Shown: positions 26,243 to 36,599, numbered from the stretch's first letter. The stretch is DNA of 64,000 nucleotides from Paenibacillus alkalitolerans (GCF_016482785.1 NZ_JAEMXM010000007.1:62001-126000); one strand, 5' to 3'. Notes: generated by a model not told the origin, from the sequence alone. Made by a program: numbers and translations.

Positions 26243-27544
26243 TTATTTGCGGGACAATTGCCGTTCAATGTCTTGATACGCTTGATTCCAGCTGTCTTCA
26301 GCGGACTGCTGCTTGTCTTCAACCCTGGCGATCGCTTGATTCAAAGCGTCCTCCACCAACTGAGAGTCCGGACCCTCGTAAACCGGCTTCACCAGCTTTG
26401 CTGCTTCCGCATAAATTTTGCCTGCCGGAGCGTTGGAGAAGTATTCGTCTTTATAGTCTTGAATTTCAGGAGATTCGAACAGCTCCGGCGTCGACGGGAA
26501 GTTGCTGTTTTTCTTGAACGTGACCAATTGCTGTTCCGGCGACAAGAGCCACTTGATGAGCTCGTACGTCTCTTTCGGATGCTTGGACTGCTTCGGAATC
26601 GTCAAGAACGAGCCGCCCCAGTTGCCCGAGCCTTCAGGCATCAGCGTCAAATTCCATTTGCCTTTCGCGTCCGGCGCGTTCGTCTTCATGAATCCGCCCA
26701 TCCAAGCAGGAGCCAGCTCGACCGCGAAATCGCCGTTCGTCATACCTGTGCCCCATTCGCTCGACCAGGCGTCGATATTGGCCGTAATGTTTGCTTCAAT
26801 CGCTTTGTTCGCGTATTCCCAAGCTTTCTTCACCTGCGGGTTTTCTTTGGAGATGAACGTGCCGTCCTGTTCGAAGTGCTTCTTGTCGCCTTGGCCGACC
26901 ATGACGGTCAACAAGCTTGCGGCATTGTCGATCATCGCGACTCCCGCGTTCTGGCGAACCTTCTTTCCCGCCTCAATGAAGTCGTCCCACGTCTTGATTA
27001 CATTGCTTACTTCCGCCGGATCCGTCGGAAGACCGGCCTTCTCAAATACGTCCGTACGGTAAGCCATCGCCATCGGGCCAATGTCCGTAGGTATGCCTAG
27101 GAGAACATTTTTGTCCCCGGTTAACGCTTGTTCCCATTTCCATTCGATGTAATCGTCTTTGATTTCATCCGCGCCAAGCTCCAACAGGTTGGTGAAATGT
27201 TCCGGATTTGCTTTGAATTTTTCGATGACCTTCACTTCTACGGCGGAGATATCGGGGGCGCCGCTGCCGGAAGCCAATGCCGTCTGCAGGTTGTTATGAA
27301 CGTCGGCGAACGGTGAGAGCTGAATATCGACTTCGAGATTGTTGCTCGCCGCATATTCCTTGATTTGGTCTTCAATGCCCATTCCCGGCCACAACCATAT
27401 GGTCAGCTTTACTTTCTCCGGGCTTCCGCCGCCGCTGCCGGCGTTTCCGCCGCTTCCGCCGCTTCCGCTATTACCGCCGCCGCAAGCAGCGACTGAGAAC
27501 GCCAGCATCAAGCCCATCAACAAGATTCCGATACGTTTGACCAT
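26243..27544 (-). CDS. sugar-binding lipoprotein of the ABC importer
   Basis: 433 residues from the ATG at 27544, chosen over a closer upstream ATG by spacing to GGGGG. A lipoprotein signal ends at the lipobox VAAC, followed by a Gly/Ser-rich linker (GGGNSGSGGSGGNAGSGGG). The body is family-1 sugar-binding type (KLTIWLWPGMG, LGIPTDIGPMAMAYRTDVFE, GSFLTIPKQSKHP). It is closely related to the protein at 28441 throughout. Two cre-like sites lie in its own promoter region, so it can be made more than the upstream genes. Confidence 0.93.
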   Translation of the reverse strand: MVKRIGILLMGLMLAFSVAACGGGNSGSGGSGGNAGSGGGSPEKVKLTIWLWPGMGIEDQIKEYAASNNLEVDIQLSPFADVHNNLQTALASGSGAPDISAVEVKVIEKFKANPEHFTNLLELGADEIKDDYIEWKWEQALTGDKNVLLGIPTDIGPMAMAYRTDVFEKAGLPTDPAEVSNVIKTWDDFIEAGKKVRQNAGVAMIDNAASLLTVMVGQGDKKHFEQDGTFISKENPQVKKAWEYANKAIEANITANIDAWSSEWGTGMTNGDFAVELAPAWMGGFMKTNAPDAKGKWNLTLMPEGSGNWGGSFLTIPKQSKHPKETYELIKWLLSPEQQLVTFKKNSNFPSTPELFESPEIQDYKDEYFSNAPAGKIYAEAAKLVKPVYEGPDSQLVEDALNQAIARVEDKQQSAEDSWNQAYQDIERQLSRK

Positions 27545-27567
27545 GATCATTTCCCCCTATTTCAATA

Positions 27568-27596
27568 TGTTTGCGCTTACAATAAAGCGCTTACAA
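27568..27596 (-). promoter_or_regulatory. two adjacent cre (CcpA) sites
   Basis: TGTAAGCGCAAACA (minus strand of 27568-27581) fits TGNAANCGNWNNCA at every position. A second copy, TGTAAGCGCTTTAT, abuts it with two mismatches. They lie 25-50 bases ahead of the binding-protein gene. Confidence 0.75.
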
Positions 27597-27653
27597 GAAG
27601 TATATAAAACCGGGGGAAATATTCGTATGTGACTATTCTTGTATTTTTTGCAC

Positions 27654-28415
27654 CTATTTCAGATGTTCGTCTCCTAAGGAGCAATAGGACTCGCGATACT
27701 CATACGGGGTCATTCCTTCCACTGCTTTAAATAACCGGCTGAAGTAGGCTTGATCCGTATAGCCGGCCTTTTCGCAAATTTCATATATTTTCAAGTTCGT
27801 TTCCCGCAGCAATTGCTTCGCCGCTTCCAGCCGGTAATTGGTTAGGTGCTGAGTGAAAGTAAGCCCCGTTTCCGATTTAAACAGTCCGCTGAGATAATTC
27901 GGATTGACGAAATATTTTTCGGCAATCGACGCAAGCGTCAGTTCGGGCGATGCATATTGCTCGGCGATCCATTCCAGCGACGACCGGATCAGCCTATGCG
28001 TCGAATCGGACGGCTTCGATTTGTCGATTCCGTCTTGGACTTTCCGTTGGGTAAGGTAATGCTTAACCCTCTCCACCGTCTGCATGAGGCTCTCCTTGGA
28101 TATCGGTTTAAGCAAATAATCGAACACGCCTTGCCTGATCGCGGCGACGGCGTAATCGAATTCGGCGTAACCGGTAAGCAGGACTGCGACGGTAGATGGG
28201 TGATTCACGCTAATGTTGGAAGCCAATTCGAGTCCGTCCATACCGGGCATGCGAATATCCGTGATCACCAAATCGATGTTTTTGCGCTGCAAAATTTTGA
28301 TGGCTCCTTCGCCGTCTTCCGCTTCTTCAACCTCGCAGCTTGCATACTGGGAACGAATGAGCCGCGCCATGGATGAAAGCACGAACGGTTCGTCATCGAC
28401 AACCAAAATATTCAT
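27654..28415 (-). CDS. YesN-type response regulator (REC + AraC DNA-binding)
   Basis: 253 residues. Receiver domain with phosphoacceptor Asp in LVITDIRMPGMDG near residue 58 and conserved Lys in LLKPIS near 103. A C-terminal AraC-type pair of helix-turn-helices (LASIAEKYFVNPNYLSGLF, then IYEICEKAGYTDQAYFSRLF) binds DNA. Shorter than typical YesN (about 370-530) because the middle linker is minimal. It lies downstream of the kinase and a binding protein and likely activates the binding-protein/permease genes that follow. Confidence 0.92.
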   Translation of the reverse strand: MNILVVDDEPFVLSSMARLIRSQYASCEVEEAEDGEGAIKILQRKNIDLVITDIRMPGMDGLELASNISVNHPSTVAVLLTGYAEFDYAVAAIRQGVFDYLLKPISKESLMQTVERVKHYLTQRKVQDGIDKSKPSDSTHRLIRSSLEWIAEQYASPELTLASIAEKYFVNPNYLSGLFKSETGLTFTQHLTNYRLEAAKQLLRETNLKIYEICEKAGYTDQAYFSRLFKAVEGMTPYEYRESYCSLGDEHLK

Positions 28416-28440
28416 CGCGTTACTCCCCTCTAGAAGCAGA

Positions 28441-29751
28441 TTAGTCGAAGCTTGGAGCGCCGTACTTATTTAAGTCCCTCATAATTTGTTTCATCGTGTC
28501 GTCCCACGCTTGTTCCGGATCGGCTTGTCTTCTCTCGACCTTCAGAAGCGCTTGCTCCATTGCCGTCTGAACCATGGAGATGTTCGGATTTAGTCCGGCC
28601 GGTTTCACCATCTTGGCCGCTTCGGCATAAATTTTCCCCGCGGGCGCTTCGCTGAAATAAGAGTCGGATTGTTTGCCGATCAATTCATGCTCGTAAACGG
28701 CGGGACTCGACGGGAAGTTGCCGTTCTTCTCGAATACCGCCAGCTGCTGCTCCGGATCGGTCAACCACTTGATCAACCGGTATGCTTCCTCCGGATGCGC
28801 TCCCTCCTTCGGTATTGTCAAGAACGATCCTCCCCAATTTCCGCCTCCGCCAGGCATATAAGAGATATCCCATGCTCCGGCGGCCTCCGGCGCATTCTTC
28901 TTTATGAACCCTGTCATCCAGGCAGGGGACAATACTACTGCGAAATCCCCGTTGTTCAACCCGGTCCCCCACTCCGGCGTATACGTTTGTATCCCCGCGG
29001 AAAGGCCGCGCATTGATGCGTCAACCGCATAGTCCCATGCGCGCTTGACGTTCGGATTCGACTCGGCGATAAATTCCCCCGTAACCGAATCGAAATATTG
29101 AATCTCCGACTGCTCGATTATGGCGCGGTAAAGCGTGACGATGTTATCGAACATCGGTTTGCCTGTTTTCTTGAGTATTCGTTCTCCCGCAAAGATCAAA
29201 TCGTCCCACTCGGATAATTTTGCCGCCACTTCGTCCCGGTCTGCGGGCAAACCCGCCTCCCGAAACAATTCGGTCCGGTATACCATCGCGATCGGACCGA
29301 TATCCGTAGGCAGCCCGAAGATGAACGTTCCGTCTTTGCTTTGCGCCTGCTGCCAATTCCAGTCCAAGTACCGCGTATTCAATTCGCCCGCGCCGAAATC
29401 TGCCAGATTGTGAAAAAAGTCCGGAAACGATTTGAACCGCTCGATATAACTGATTTCGATAAGGCAAATATCCGGCGCACCGATCCCTGCTGCGAAGGCG
29501 GTTTGCAGGTTGAAATGCACGTCCTCGTAAATCATCGATTGAATAGCGATACGCAGCTCCGGATGCCGCTTCTCGTACTCCTTGATTAACGGTTCCAAGC
29601 CGGTTCCCGGCCAAAGCCACACCGTGAGTTCTGTCCGCGAAGACGCCTGCTCGGTATCTTTTTCGGGCTTCAGAGCACTCTCCGCGCACCCTGACAATGA
29701 CAATATCAAGACGGCAACAAGAAGAATCACTCTTTTCATTTTCCGCATCAT
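28441..29751 (-). CDS. second sugar-binding lipoprotein, inside the kinase-regulator pair
   Basis: 436 residues, lipobox LSGCAES at about 19-24. It aligns along its whole length with the importer's binding protein (LTVWLWPGTG, FGLPTDIGPIAMVYRTELF, GGSFLTIPKEGAHP). The gene overlaps the kinase stop (ATGA) and has GGGAGG, so kinase and binding protein are translationally coupled. This position suggests it presents sugar to the kinase's extracellular domain, like three-component sensors, rather than feeding the importer. That role is inference. Confidence 0.88.
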   Translation of the reverse strand: MMRKMKRVILLVAVLILSLSGCAESALKPEKDTEQASSRTELTVWLWPGTGLEPLIKEYEKRHPELRIAIQSMIYEDVHFNLQTAFAAGIGAPDICLIEISYIERFKSFPDFFHNLADFGAGELNTRYLDWNWQQAQSKDGTFIFGLPTDIGPIAMVYRTELFREAGLPADRDEVAAKLSEWDDLIFAGERILKKTGKPMFDNIVTLYRAIIEQSEIQYFDSVTGEFIAESNPNVKRAWDYAVDASMRGLSAGIQTYTPEWGTGLNNGDFAVVLSPAWMTGFIKKNAPEAAGAWDISYMPGGGGNWGGSFLTIPKEGAHPEEAYRLIKWLTDPEQQLAVFEKNGNFPSSPAVYEHELIGKQSDSYFSEAPAGKIYAEAAKMVKPAGLNPNISMVQTAMEQALLKVERRQADPEQAWDDTMKQIMRDLNKYGAPSFD

Positions 29752-31535
29752 TGCTGCGCACCTCCCGTTGTCGCCGGAATAACGATTTCTACCCTCAGTC
29801 CGCCGATTTGGCTGTTGGACAGCTTCAATCCGTATTCCCTGCCGTAGATCAATTTAATGCGATGATTCAAATTCGCAAGGCCCAGTCCTGTATGGACGGA
29901 GTTTTTCTCGTCGGCGCCGCTTCGAAAGTTCAGCACGTCGGCCATTTTGTCTTCCGGCATGCCTAACCCGTTATCCTCCACAACGAGCCGGATATTGCCG
30001 GTTTCCGCACGCGTTATTTCAACGCGCAGTATCCATTGGCGGTTTTTTACCGGCTCTAGACCGTGAGTGAACGCATTTTCGGCAAGCGGCTGAAGCATCA
30101 TTTTCATCATCTTGTATTTCAACAGCTCCGGTTCGACATAGGTATCGAACTGCAGTTTATTTTTATATCGCTCCTTCTGTAAAAACATAAACCGCTCCAA
30201 ATTGTGCAAATCTTCTTCGATCGTGACCATGTCCGAACCGGGCTGTACGCTGTACCTCAATAGATCGCTTAACGTGAGCACCATTTTCGCCACCCGGTCC
30301 TGGCCTTCGTTAATGAGCGACCAATAAATCGTGTTGAGCGTGTTATATAGAAAATGCGGCCTGAATTGCGCCTTTAGAGCGACGAGCTGCGCCTGCTTTT
30401 CGCTGATTTGTAAATCCGACATATCTTTGATCGTCTTGTTCAAATTAAGAATCATGCTGTTAAAACTCTCATAGAGAGAGGCGACCTCCCTGTTCATCAT
30501 CGTTCCCCGATAGGAAAAGAGCACGCCGCGTTCCACCTTGGCCAGCATTCCCGATAAATATCGAATCGGACGTGCGGTCGACCATGAGAAGAAGACGATT
30601 AACAACAAAGCGGCGGCCAAACCGAACAGCGCGATGAAGAAGCTGCTCTGCTGAATCTTCTGTAAATCCCGCGTCACTTCGGACACCTCAATATATGACG
30701 CCGCCGTCCAGCCGCTGTAATCGGATACGGAATAAGACATATACGCGGGCTTGCCGTACCATTCGCCTTCGAGGACGCCGGCCTTCTTGCCAGTAAATTG
30801 ATTGAGGAGATCCCTCTCTACGACGGTTCCTATTTCCTGCAGGTTGCTCGAATAAACGACTTGTCCGAGCTGGTCGATAATAAGAGTTTTACTTTTCGTC
30901 CCGTCTCCGGTCGTTTCACGCTGTTCGATCGTACGGGCCAGCTGTTCGAGCGGGATGACGAGGAACATATCGCCAAGCCGGTCCAAGCTTGACCAGTTGT
31001 TTATTTGGCGGGCGCCGATTACAGCGGGTATTTTGCCGCTTCTCCATGCGGTGCCCAACACCCACAACACGCGGCCGCGGTTATTCTCGATCTGCGGGTA
31101 CCAGTTCAAATGTCTGATTTCTTCCGCCTTTCGCCAGTACATCACTATCGTGTTGCTGCCGGAATAAAACCCGCCGTGCAAATCCAGCACATGCACCGAT
31201 AATTCCGATCCGATATATCTCGCTTTATTCGACAAGTATCTGTCGATCGTAACGGGGCTCTCAACCGTGCTCTTGCCCGATTTGATTTCCGACAAATATT
31301 GCTGCAGGGTGGGGCTGAACCCGACTCTTTGGGAAAACTTGTCGTATTCGCGGAGCAGAACATCGGTTTTGCCGCGCATCTGAACGACTGATTCCAGCAT
31401 GTATTGAGTCGCTTTTTCGGATACGACCTGCGAAGAGTAGTGATATGAGAAAAAGCTCGTAACGGACATCACGACAATCAAAATACCGGAGAAACCTACT
31501 ATTAGTTGAACGAGGATGGATGGTTTTTTTGCCAT
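29748..31535 (-). CDS. YesM-type sensor histidine kinase
   Basis: 595 residues from the ATG at 31535 (MAKKPSILVQLIVG), which has GGAAGGAG; the longer frame lacks one. Two membrane segments at about 10-30 and 295-315 flank a large extracellular sensing domain. A HAMP segment follows, then the His_kinase domain with the phospho-acceptor in FRPHFLYNTLNTIYW and an ATPase N-box/G-box (LPLAENAFTHGL-like, VVEDNGLGMP). It heads the operon and is preceded by a perfect cre site. Confidence 0.93.
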   Translation of the reverse strand: MAKKPSILVQLIVGFSGILIVVMSVTSFFSYHYSSQVVSEKATQYMLESVVQMRGKTDVLLREYDKFSQRVGFSPTLQQYLSEIKSGKSTVESPVTIDRYLSNKARYIGSELSVHVLDLHGGFYSGSNTIVMYWRKAEEIRHLNWYPQIENNRGRVLWVLGTAWRSGKIPAVIGARQINNWSSLDRLGDMFLVIPLEQLARTIEQRETTGDGTKSKTLIIDQLGQVVYSSNLQEIGTVVERDLLNQFTGKKAGVLEGEWYGKPAYMSYSVSDYSGWTAASYIEVSEVTRDLQKIQQSSFFIALFGLAAALLLIVFFSWSTARPIRYLSGMLAKVERGVLFSYRGTMMNREVASLYESFNSMILNLNKTIKDMSDLQISEKQAQLVALKAQFRPHFLYNTLNTIYWSLINEGQDRVAKMVLTLSDLLRYSVQPGSDMVTIEEDLHNLERFMFLQKERYKNKLQFDTYVEPELLKYKMMKMMLQPLAENAFTHGLEPVKNRQWILRVEITRAETGNIRLVVEDNGLGMPEDKMADVLNFRSGADEKNSVHTGLGLANLNHRIKLIYGREYGLKLSNSQIGGLRVEIVIPATTGGAQQ

Positions 31536-31571
31536 AGTCCGCTCCTTCCGCATAGGATGGTTATCAATGAT

Positions 31572-31585
31572 TGGAAGCGCTTGCA
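31572..31585 (-). promoter_or_regulatory. cre (CcpA) site upstream of the kinase
   Basis: TGCAAGCGCTTCCA on the minus strand (TGGAAGCGCTTGCA on plus) fits the cre consensus on both strands and lies 37 bases before the kinase ATG. The remainder of 31536-31862 holds the clpC terminator and nothing else I can support. Confidence 0.75.
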
Positions 31586-31767
31586 ATCGGTAAGAGCGTG
31601 ACACAGCCTAACACTAATTTTACATCGGGAGTTGGCCACGGATGTAGTGGAAAAAGTTACCACTGCAATGACTCTGCAATCTGACGGACTCGTGCAATTG
31701 TGTAAAAAATGCCGCTATAATCATCCCGTTATCTAAAAGCAATGGTTAAAAGAAATAATCAGTACAG

Positions 31768-31812
31768 AAGAAAACGCCGCCCGGCCCGCTTTCGCGGATC
31801 GGACGGCGCTTA
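31768..31812 (-). terminator. intrinsic terminator after clpC
   Basis: Minus strand: GCGCCGTCC...GGGCGGCG stem with a GCGAAAGC inner loop, followed by TTTTCTTCTG. It ends the ctsR-mcsA-mcsB-clpC transcript. Confidence 0.8.
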
Positions 31813-31862
31813 ATGACTTGGAACGGCGGCCGCGGGCGCTACTCCCGCTGCATGCACAACAA

Positions 31863-34310
31863 TTACTTCTGCATTACTTCGCTATTCACGGCAAGCTCGC
31901 CGTTCTTCTCGTCGATGACTACCGTATCGCCTTTCTTGATCGTGCCTCTCAGCAGCTCTTCCGACAGCCGATCCTCGATATGCTTCTGGATCGCGCGGCG
32001 CAGCGGACGCGCGCCGTACGCCGGGTCGAAGCCTTCCTTCGCGAGGAAAGCCATCGCCGAGTCCGTGAGCGAAAAGTCGATCTCTTGCTCTTTAAGACGC
32101 TTGCGCAGCTCTTCGGACATAAGCGAGACGATCTGGGCGATATGCTCCTGCTCCAGCGGATGGAAGACGATCGTTTCGTCGATCCGGTTGAGGAACTCCG
32201 GACGGAAGCTCTTCTTGAGCTCGCCCATTACGCGGTCGCGCATCGCTTCATACTGGTTCCGCACCGTGTTCGCTACGTCGCCCGTTGCGAAGCCGAGCGT
32301 GGAGCCTTTCTTGATCGTTTCCGCGCCGACGTTGGAGGTCATAATGATCAACGTGTTGCGGAAGTCGACCGTGCGGCCCTTCGAGTCGGTCAACCGGCCG
32401 TCCTCGAGCACTTGCAGCAAGATGTTGAACACTTCCGGGTGCGCCTTCTCGATTTCGTCAAGCAGCACGACGCTGTAAGGTTTGCGGCGAACTTTCTCCG
32501 TGAGCTGGCCGCCTTCTTCGTAGCCGACGTATCCCGGAGGCGCGCCGACAAGTCGCGAAGTCGAATGCTTCTCCATGTATTCCGACATGTCGATGCGGAT
32601 GACCGCGTTCTCGTCGCCGAACATCGCTTCCGCCAATGCCCGGGCAAGCTCGGTTTTACCTACGCCTGTCGGGCCCAAGAAGATGAAAGAACCCATCGGC
32701 CGCTTCGGATCCTTCAAGCCTGCCCGGGAACGCCGCACGGCGCGGGCGACTGCTTTCACAGCTTCGTCTTGGCCGATGACCCGGTTGTGCAAGATGTCTT
32801 CCATCTTCAATAAGCGCTGTGTTTCTTCTTCGGCCAGCTTCACGACCGGAATTCCGGTCCAGCTCGCGACCACTTGCGCGATATCGTCAGGCGTTACCTC
32901 GGAATCGGTGCGGCCCTGCTTTTCTTTCCACTCATTGCGGGTGGACTCCAACTCGTCGCGAAGTTTCTGTTCCGTATCGCGAAGCGACGCCGCCTTCTCG
33001 AACTCTTGGCTTTGCACCGCGGCGTCCTTTTCCTTCCGGATATCTTCGAGACGCGCCTCCAGCTGTTTCAAGTTCGGCGGCACCGTGTACGTACGAAGAC
33101 GCACTTTGGAGCTGGCTTCATCGATCAAGTCGATCGCTTTGTCAGGAAGGAAACGGTCGGTAATATACCGGTCGGACAAGCGCACCGCTTGATCGATCGC
33201 ATCGTCCGTTATTTTTACGCGGTGATGCGCCTCATAGCGGTCGCGCAAGCCGTGCAAAATTAGAATCGCTTCCTCCACCGAAGGCTCGTCGACCATAATC
33301 GGTTGGAACCTGCGTTCCAACGCCGCATCCTTCTCGATATATTTGCGGTACTCGTCAAGCGTCGTCGCTCCGATGCACTGCAATTCGCCGCGCGCCAGCG
33401 AAGGCTTCAGGATGTTCGACGCGTCGATCGCGCCTTCCGCGCCGCCCGCTCCGATCAACGTATGCAGCTCGTCGATAAAGAGAACAATGTTCCCCGCTTG
33501 ACGGATCTCATCCATAATTTTTTTCAACCGGTCTTCGAATTCGCCGCGGTATTTCGTTCCCGCCACGACCGAGCCCATATCCAGCGTCATTACGCGCTTA
33601 TCGCGGAGCGTCTCCGGAATTTCATTCGCGATGATGCGCTGCGCCAAACCTTCCGCGATCGCGGTCTTACCGACACCCGGCTCGCCGATGAGCACCGGAT
33701 TGTTCTTCGTCCGGCGGCTCAGCACTTGAATGACGCGCTCGATCTCTTTCGCCCGGCCGATGACCGGATCCAAATTGCCTTCCTTCGCCACAGCGGTCAA
33801 GTCGCGCGCCAAAGAGTCGAGCGTCGGGGTGTTCACATTCGCCGGCGCTCCGCCGTGGGCGCTCGAGGATACCTCGCTCGATCCCAACAATTGCAGCACT
33901 TGCTGGCGCGCCTTGTTCAAGGACACGCCCAAATTGTTCAACACGCGCGCCGCCACGCCTTCGCCTTCACGAATGAGTCCGAGCAAGATATGCTCCGTTC
34001 CCACATACGTATGGCCGAGCTTGCGGGCTTCGTCCATGGACAGCTCGATAACCTTCTTCGCACGCGGAGTATATGCGATATTTGTCGGCTGCTCCTGTCC
34101 GCGGCCGATGAGCGCTTCCACCTCATCTTGAATTTTCTCAAGACCCAAGCCGAGCGCGATCAACGCCTTCGCCGCGATTCCGTCGCCTTCGCGAATCAAC
34201 CCGAGCAAAATATGCTCCGTACCGATATTATTGTGCCCCAACCGCACCGCTTCTTCTTGCGCCAACGCCAACACTTTCTGAGCGCGTTCCGTAAATCGTC
34301 CAAACATCAT
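31863..34310 (-). CDS. clpC: ATP-dependent Clp protease ATP-binding subunit ClpC
   Basis: AAA+ unfoldase that feeds ClpP and acts with MecA and McsB in protein quality control. 815 residues from the ATG at 34310 ([14 protein letters not shown]), with GGAGGTG upstream. Two Clp-N repeats ([13 protein letters not shown] twice), first ATPase with Walker [10 protein letters not shown], a UVR-containing middle domain, second ATPase with Walker [10 protein letters not shown], and the C-terminal Clp domain. Last gene of the class III heat-shock operon. The usual downstream partner radA is absent; an accessory block begins. Confidence 0.98.
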   Translation of the reverse strand: MMFGRFTERAQKVLALAQEEAVRLGHNNIGTEHILLGLIREGDGIAAKALIALGLGLEKIQDEVEALIGRGQEQPTNIAYTPRAKKVIELSMDEARKLGHTYVGTEHILLGLIREGEGVAARVLNNLGVSLNKARQQVLQLLGSSEVSSSAHGGAPANVNTPTLDSLARDLTAVAKEGNLDPVIGRAKEIERVIQVLSRRTKNNPVLIGEPGVGKTAIAEGLAQRIIANEIPETLRDKRVMTLDMGSVVAGTKYRGEFEDRLKKIMDEIRQAGNIVLFIDELHTLIGAGGAEGAIDASNILKPSLARGELQCIGATTLDEYRKYIEKDAALERRFQPIMVDEPSVEEAILILHGLRDRYEAHHRVKITDDAIDQAVRLSDRYITDRFLPDKAIDLIDEASSKVRLRTYTVPPNLKQLEARLEDIRKEKDAAVQSQEFEKAASLRDTEQKLRDELESTRNEWKEKQGRTDSEVTPDDIAQVVASWTGIPVVKLAEEETQRLLKMEDILHNRVIGQDEAVKAVARAVRRSRAGLKDPKRPMGSFIFLGPTGVGKTELARALAEAMFGDENAVIRIDMSEYMEKHSTSRLVGAPPGYVGYEEGGQLTEKVRRKPYSVVLLDEIEKAHPEVFNILLQVLEDGRLTDSKGRTVDFRNTLIIMTSNVGAETIKKGSTLGFATGDVANTVRNQYEAMRDRVMGELKKSFRPEFLNRIDETIVFHPLEQEHIAQIVSLMSEELRKRLKEQEIDFSLTDSAMAFLAKEGFDPAYGARPLRRAIQKHIEDRLSEELLRGTIKKGDTVVIDEKNGELAVNSEVMQK

Positions 34311-34365
34311 ATGGTTACACCTCCGGAAAATCTGATTATATTTGAAGATGTCCCGCACAAGGCGG

Positions 34366-35421
34366 TTACTTATTGCCGAATACTTCCCGGATGAGCTTCG
34401 CGCGGTGCACGTCTCTCTCTTCCGGCGATAACATTTTGCCAAAATGCTTCTGCAAATACCCCGGCTGCGTCATGACGAGCAATTCGTTCATCGCGATGGC
34501 CGGAACTTCGTGGATCAGACCCAAATCGATACCAAGGCGTACATCCGACAACCGCTGCGCCGATTCCTTCGAATCCATCACTTCGGCGTACTTCATAATA
34601 CCGAATGAACGCCGGATGCGGTCCATAATCTTCGTTCTCGATTCGCCCATCAGCTTCTGCCGGGCCGCTTTCTCGTGCTCGATAATTTGCCGGGCGACGC
34701 CGTGCAAATTGTCGATGATTTCATCTTCGGTTTGGCCGAGGGTTATCTGGTTCGATATTTGAAAAATGTTCCCCGTCGCCTCGCTGCCTTCCCCGTACAA
34801 TCCTCTGACCGCCAGCCCCACCTGCGTAATCGCCTGCAAAATGCGGTTGATTTGTTTGGTGATGACAAGCGCGGGAAGGTGCATCATGACCGACGCCCGG
34901 ATGCCGGTGCCGACGTTCGTCGGGCAGCTTGTTAGGTATCCGAATTTTTCGTCGTATGCGTAATCCACGGCTCCCTCAAAGACGTCGTCGATCTGATTGG
35001 CCAGCTCCCAAGCTTCCTTCAGTTGAAAACCCGGGTACAACACCTGTATGCGAAGATGATCCTCTTCGTTCACCATAATCGAGATCGATTCGTTCTCGCT
35101 TAAGATAGCTGCGCCGTTGCGGGCGTCGTCGGCCAAATTCGGCGAGATGAGATGCTTCTCGACGAGCACCCGCTTCTCCAATTCGTTCATCGTTTTTAAA
35201 GGCACCAACTCGAAGCGGCATATCTCATGCAGTTCATCGCTGTTAATGACGCTAGACACCCGGTTGAGCACTTCTTGCGACTGTTGGTTCGTCGCAAGCA
35301 TCGGGAACGGTGCGCTGGACAAATTGCGCGCAATCCGGACCCTGCTCGAAATGACGATATCGGAATCGGGACCGTCCGCTTTCATCCAAGAGGAGAGCGC
35401 ATTGTCGGTGAACCGGTTCAT
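34366..35421 (-). CDS. mcsB: protein arginine kinase McsB
   Basis: Phosphorylates arginine residues on proteins, marking them for ClpCP, and inactivates CtsR. 351 residues; phosphagen-kinase fold with the nucleotide-binding arginines of [10 protein letters not shown] near 27-36 and [18 protein letters not shown] near 160. The start ATG overlaps the mcsA stop by one base (TGATG), as in other Bacillales. Part of ctsR-mcsA-mcsB-clpC. Confidence 0.97.
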   Translation of the reverse strand: MNRFTDNALSSWMKADGPDSDIVISSRVRIARNLSSAPFPMLATNQQSQEVLNRVSSVINSDELHEICRFELVPLKTMNELEKRVLVEKHLISPNLADDARNGAAILSENESISIMVNEEDHLRIQVLYPGFQLKEAWELANQIDDVFEGAVDYAYDEKFGYLTSCPTNVGTGIRASVMMHLPALVITKQINRILQAITQVGLAVRGLYGEGSEATGNIFQISNQITLGQTEDEIIDNLHGVARQIIEHEKAARQKLMGESRTKIMDRIRRSFGIMKYAEVMDSKESAQRLSDVRLGIDLGLIHEVPAIAMNELLVMTQPGYLQKHFGKMLSPEERDVHRAKLIREVFGNK

Positions 35422-35948
35422 CACTTCGAACCACCTGCCTTCTTCTCAAGTTCGCGAATTTCATCGCGCAGCTTGGCCGCGGCCTCAAACTCCTCGTGCT
35501 GGACTTTGTGCTGAAGCTCGCGCTTCAGCTGATCGATTTGGCGCCGCACCTGGAACTGACGGCCGGCCCGCTTCGGCACTTTCCCGACGTGAACCGTGTT
35601 GCCGTGAACCCGTTTCAGCAGCGGCGTGAGCCGTTCGGAGAAATGCTTATAGCATTCGCTGCAGCCGAATCGTCCCAGCTTGCTGAACTGAGTATAGGTC
35701 AATCCGCAATAATCGCAGCGCGTCTGGGCCGATTTGGCGGCGTTGCCGGTTTGGGCTTTGGCGCTCGGGTCGAGCTCCAGTAGCCCCGAAAGCAGGTTAT
35801 GGATTGAGAACCCGTTGGCCGTCCCTGGGATCAGCTCACCCTTCTCTCTGGCGCAAGGTTCGCAGAAATGAAACTCCGTCTTTTCGCCTCCGACGATTTT
35901 CGTAAAGTGAAGCGTCGCCGGCCGTTTGCCGCATTCTTGACAGAGCAC
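35421..35948 (-). CDS. mcsA: McsA, activator of McsB
   Basis: Zinc-finger partner that activates McsB. 175 residues. Four CxxC-type pairs are visible: CQEC (3-6), CEPC (about 29-32), CDYC (about 78-81) and CSEC (about 96-99). The C-terminal UVR motif (LKRELQHKVQHEEFEAAAKL) ends the protein. GGAGGGG precedes the ATG; mcsB follows with a one-base overlap. Confidence 0.95.
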   Translation of the reverse strand: MLCQECGKRPATLHFTKIVGGEKTEFHFCEPCAREKGELIPGTANGFSIHNLLSGLLELDPSAKAQTGNAAKSAQTRCDYCGLTYTQFSKLGRFGCSECYKHFSERLTPLLKRVHGNTVHVGKVPKRAGRQFQVRRQIDQLKRELQHKVQHEEFEAAAKLRDEIRELEKKAGGSK

Positions 35949-35981
35949 TTCGTACCCCTCCTACACATCAGCATTAGGACT

Positions 35982-36443
35982 TCACTTCGTCAACAGGGCG
36001 ACCAGCATCGCCTTGAGCAGCCGGGCACGCACTTGATCGCGCAGCGGCAGGTTTAGATGAATCGCATCGCGATGAACGGCCGCTTTCAGCAAGCTCGCTT
36101 CGCGGCATGAAATCAGCTGCGCCTCCTCCAACCGGTAGATCAAGCCTTCCGCAGCCCCTTGATCGATCTCCGGCCCGATCGTCTGCGACACATGCACATG
36201 TATCGGCTCGTGCATCGGCAAATCGACTTTCTGAATGCGGATGTACCCCCCGCCGCCTCGCTTGCTTTCGACGAGATATCCTTTCTCCAGCGTAAACCGG
36301 GTGCCGATCACATAATTGATTTGCGACGGCACGCACTGAAATTTCTCGGCAAGCTCATTGCGCTGCAGCTCGATAAGCCCATCCTTGCTTTCTTGTATCA
36401 GCTTCTTTAAATACTGCTCGATCATGTCGGACGTATTCCGCAT
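35982..36443 (-). CDS. ctsR: heat-shock repressor CtsR
   Basis: Represses class III heat-shock genes by binding tandem heptads. 153 residues from the ATG at 36443 (MRNTSDMIEQYLKK), which has GGAGG; the longer open frame is not family-like. The winged-helix part has NELAEKFQCVPSQINYVI and the conserved glycine-rich wing RGGGGYIRI at about 62-70. It is the first gene of its operon and is autoregulated through the box at 36546-36562. Confidence 0.97.
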   Translation of the reverse strand: MRNTSDMIEQYLKKLIQESKDGLIELQRNELAEKFQCVPSQINYVIGTRFTLEKGYLVESKRGGGGYIRIQKVDLPMHEPIHVHVSQTIGPEIDQGAAEGLIYRLEEAQLISCREASLLKAAVHRDAIHLNLPLRDQVRARLLKAMLVALLTK

Positions 36444-36545
36444 GAAGGTTGCCTCCGTGTTCCGCGGGGCGCTTGTTGTTTGCCAGCCCCCTGCCGCCCC
36501 GATCGGCAAGCGGCAAGAGGCACGCCGACACTGCCCCTCGTTGAC

Positions 36546-36562
36546 TTTGACTTTCTTTGACT
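36546..36562 (-). promoter_or_regulatory. CtsR operator
   Basis: Minus strand AGTCAAA-GAA-AGTCAAA: two direct heptads separated by three bases, matching the CtsR box (GGTCAAANANNGGTCAAA type). It overlaps the expected transcription start, 9 bases past the -10 box. Confidence 0.88.
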
Positions 36563-36570
36563 TTAAATTC

Positions 36571-36599
36571 ATTATAGTCAAAAATTTCTCGTTTGCCAA
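36571..36599 (-). promoter_or_regulatory. sigma-A promoter of the ctsR operon
   Basis: Minus strand TTGGCA (36594-36599), 17 bases, TATAAT (36571-36576). Confidence 0.8.
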
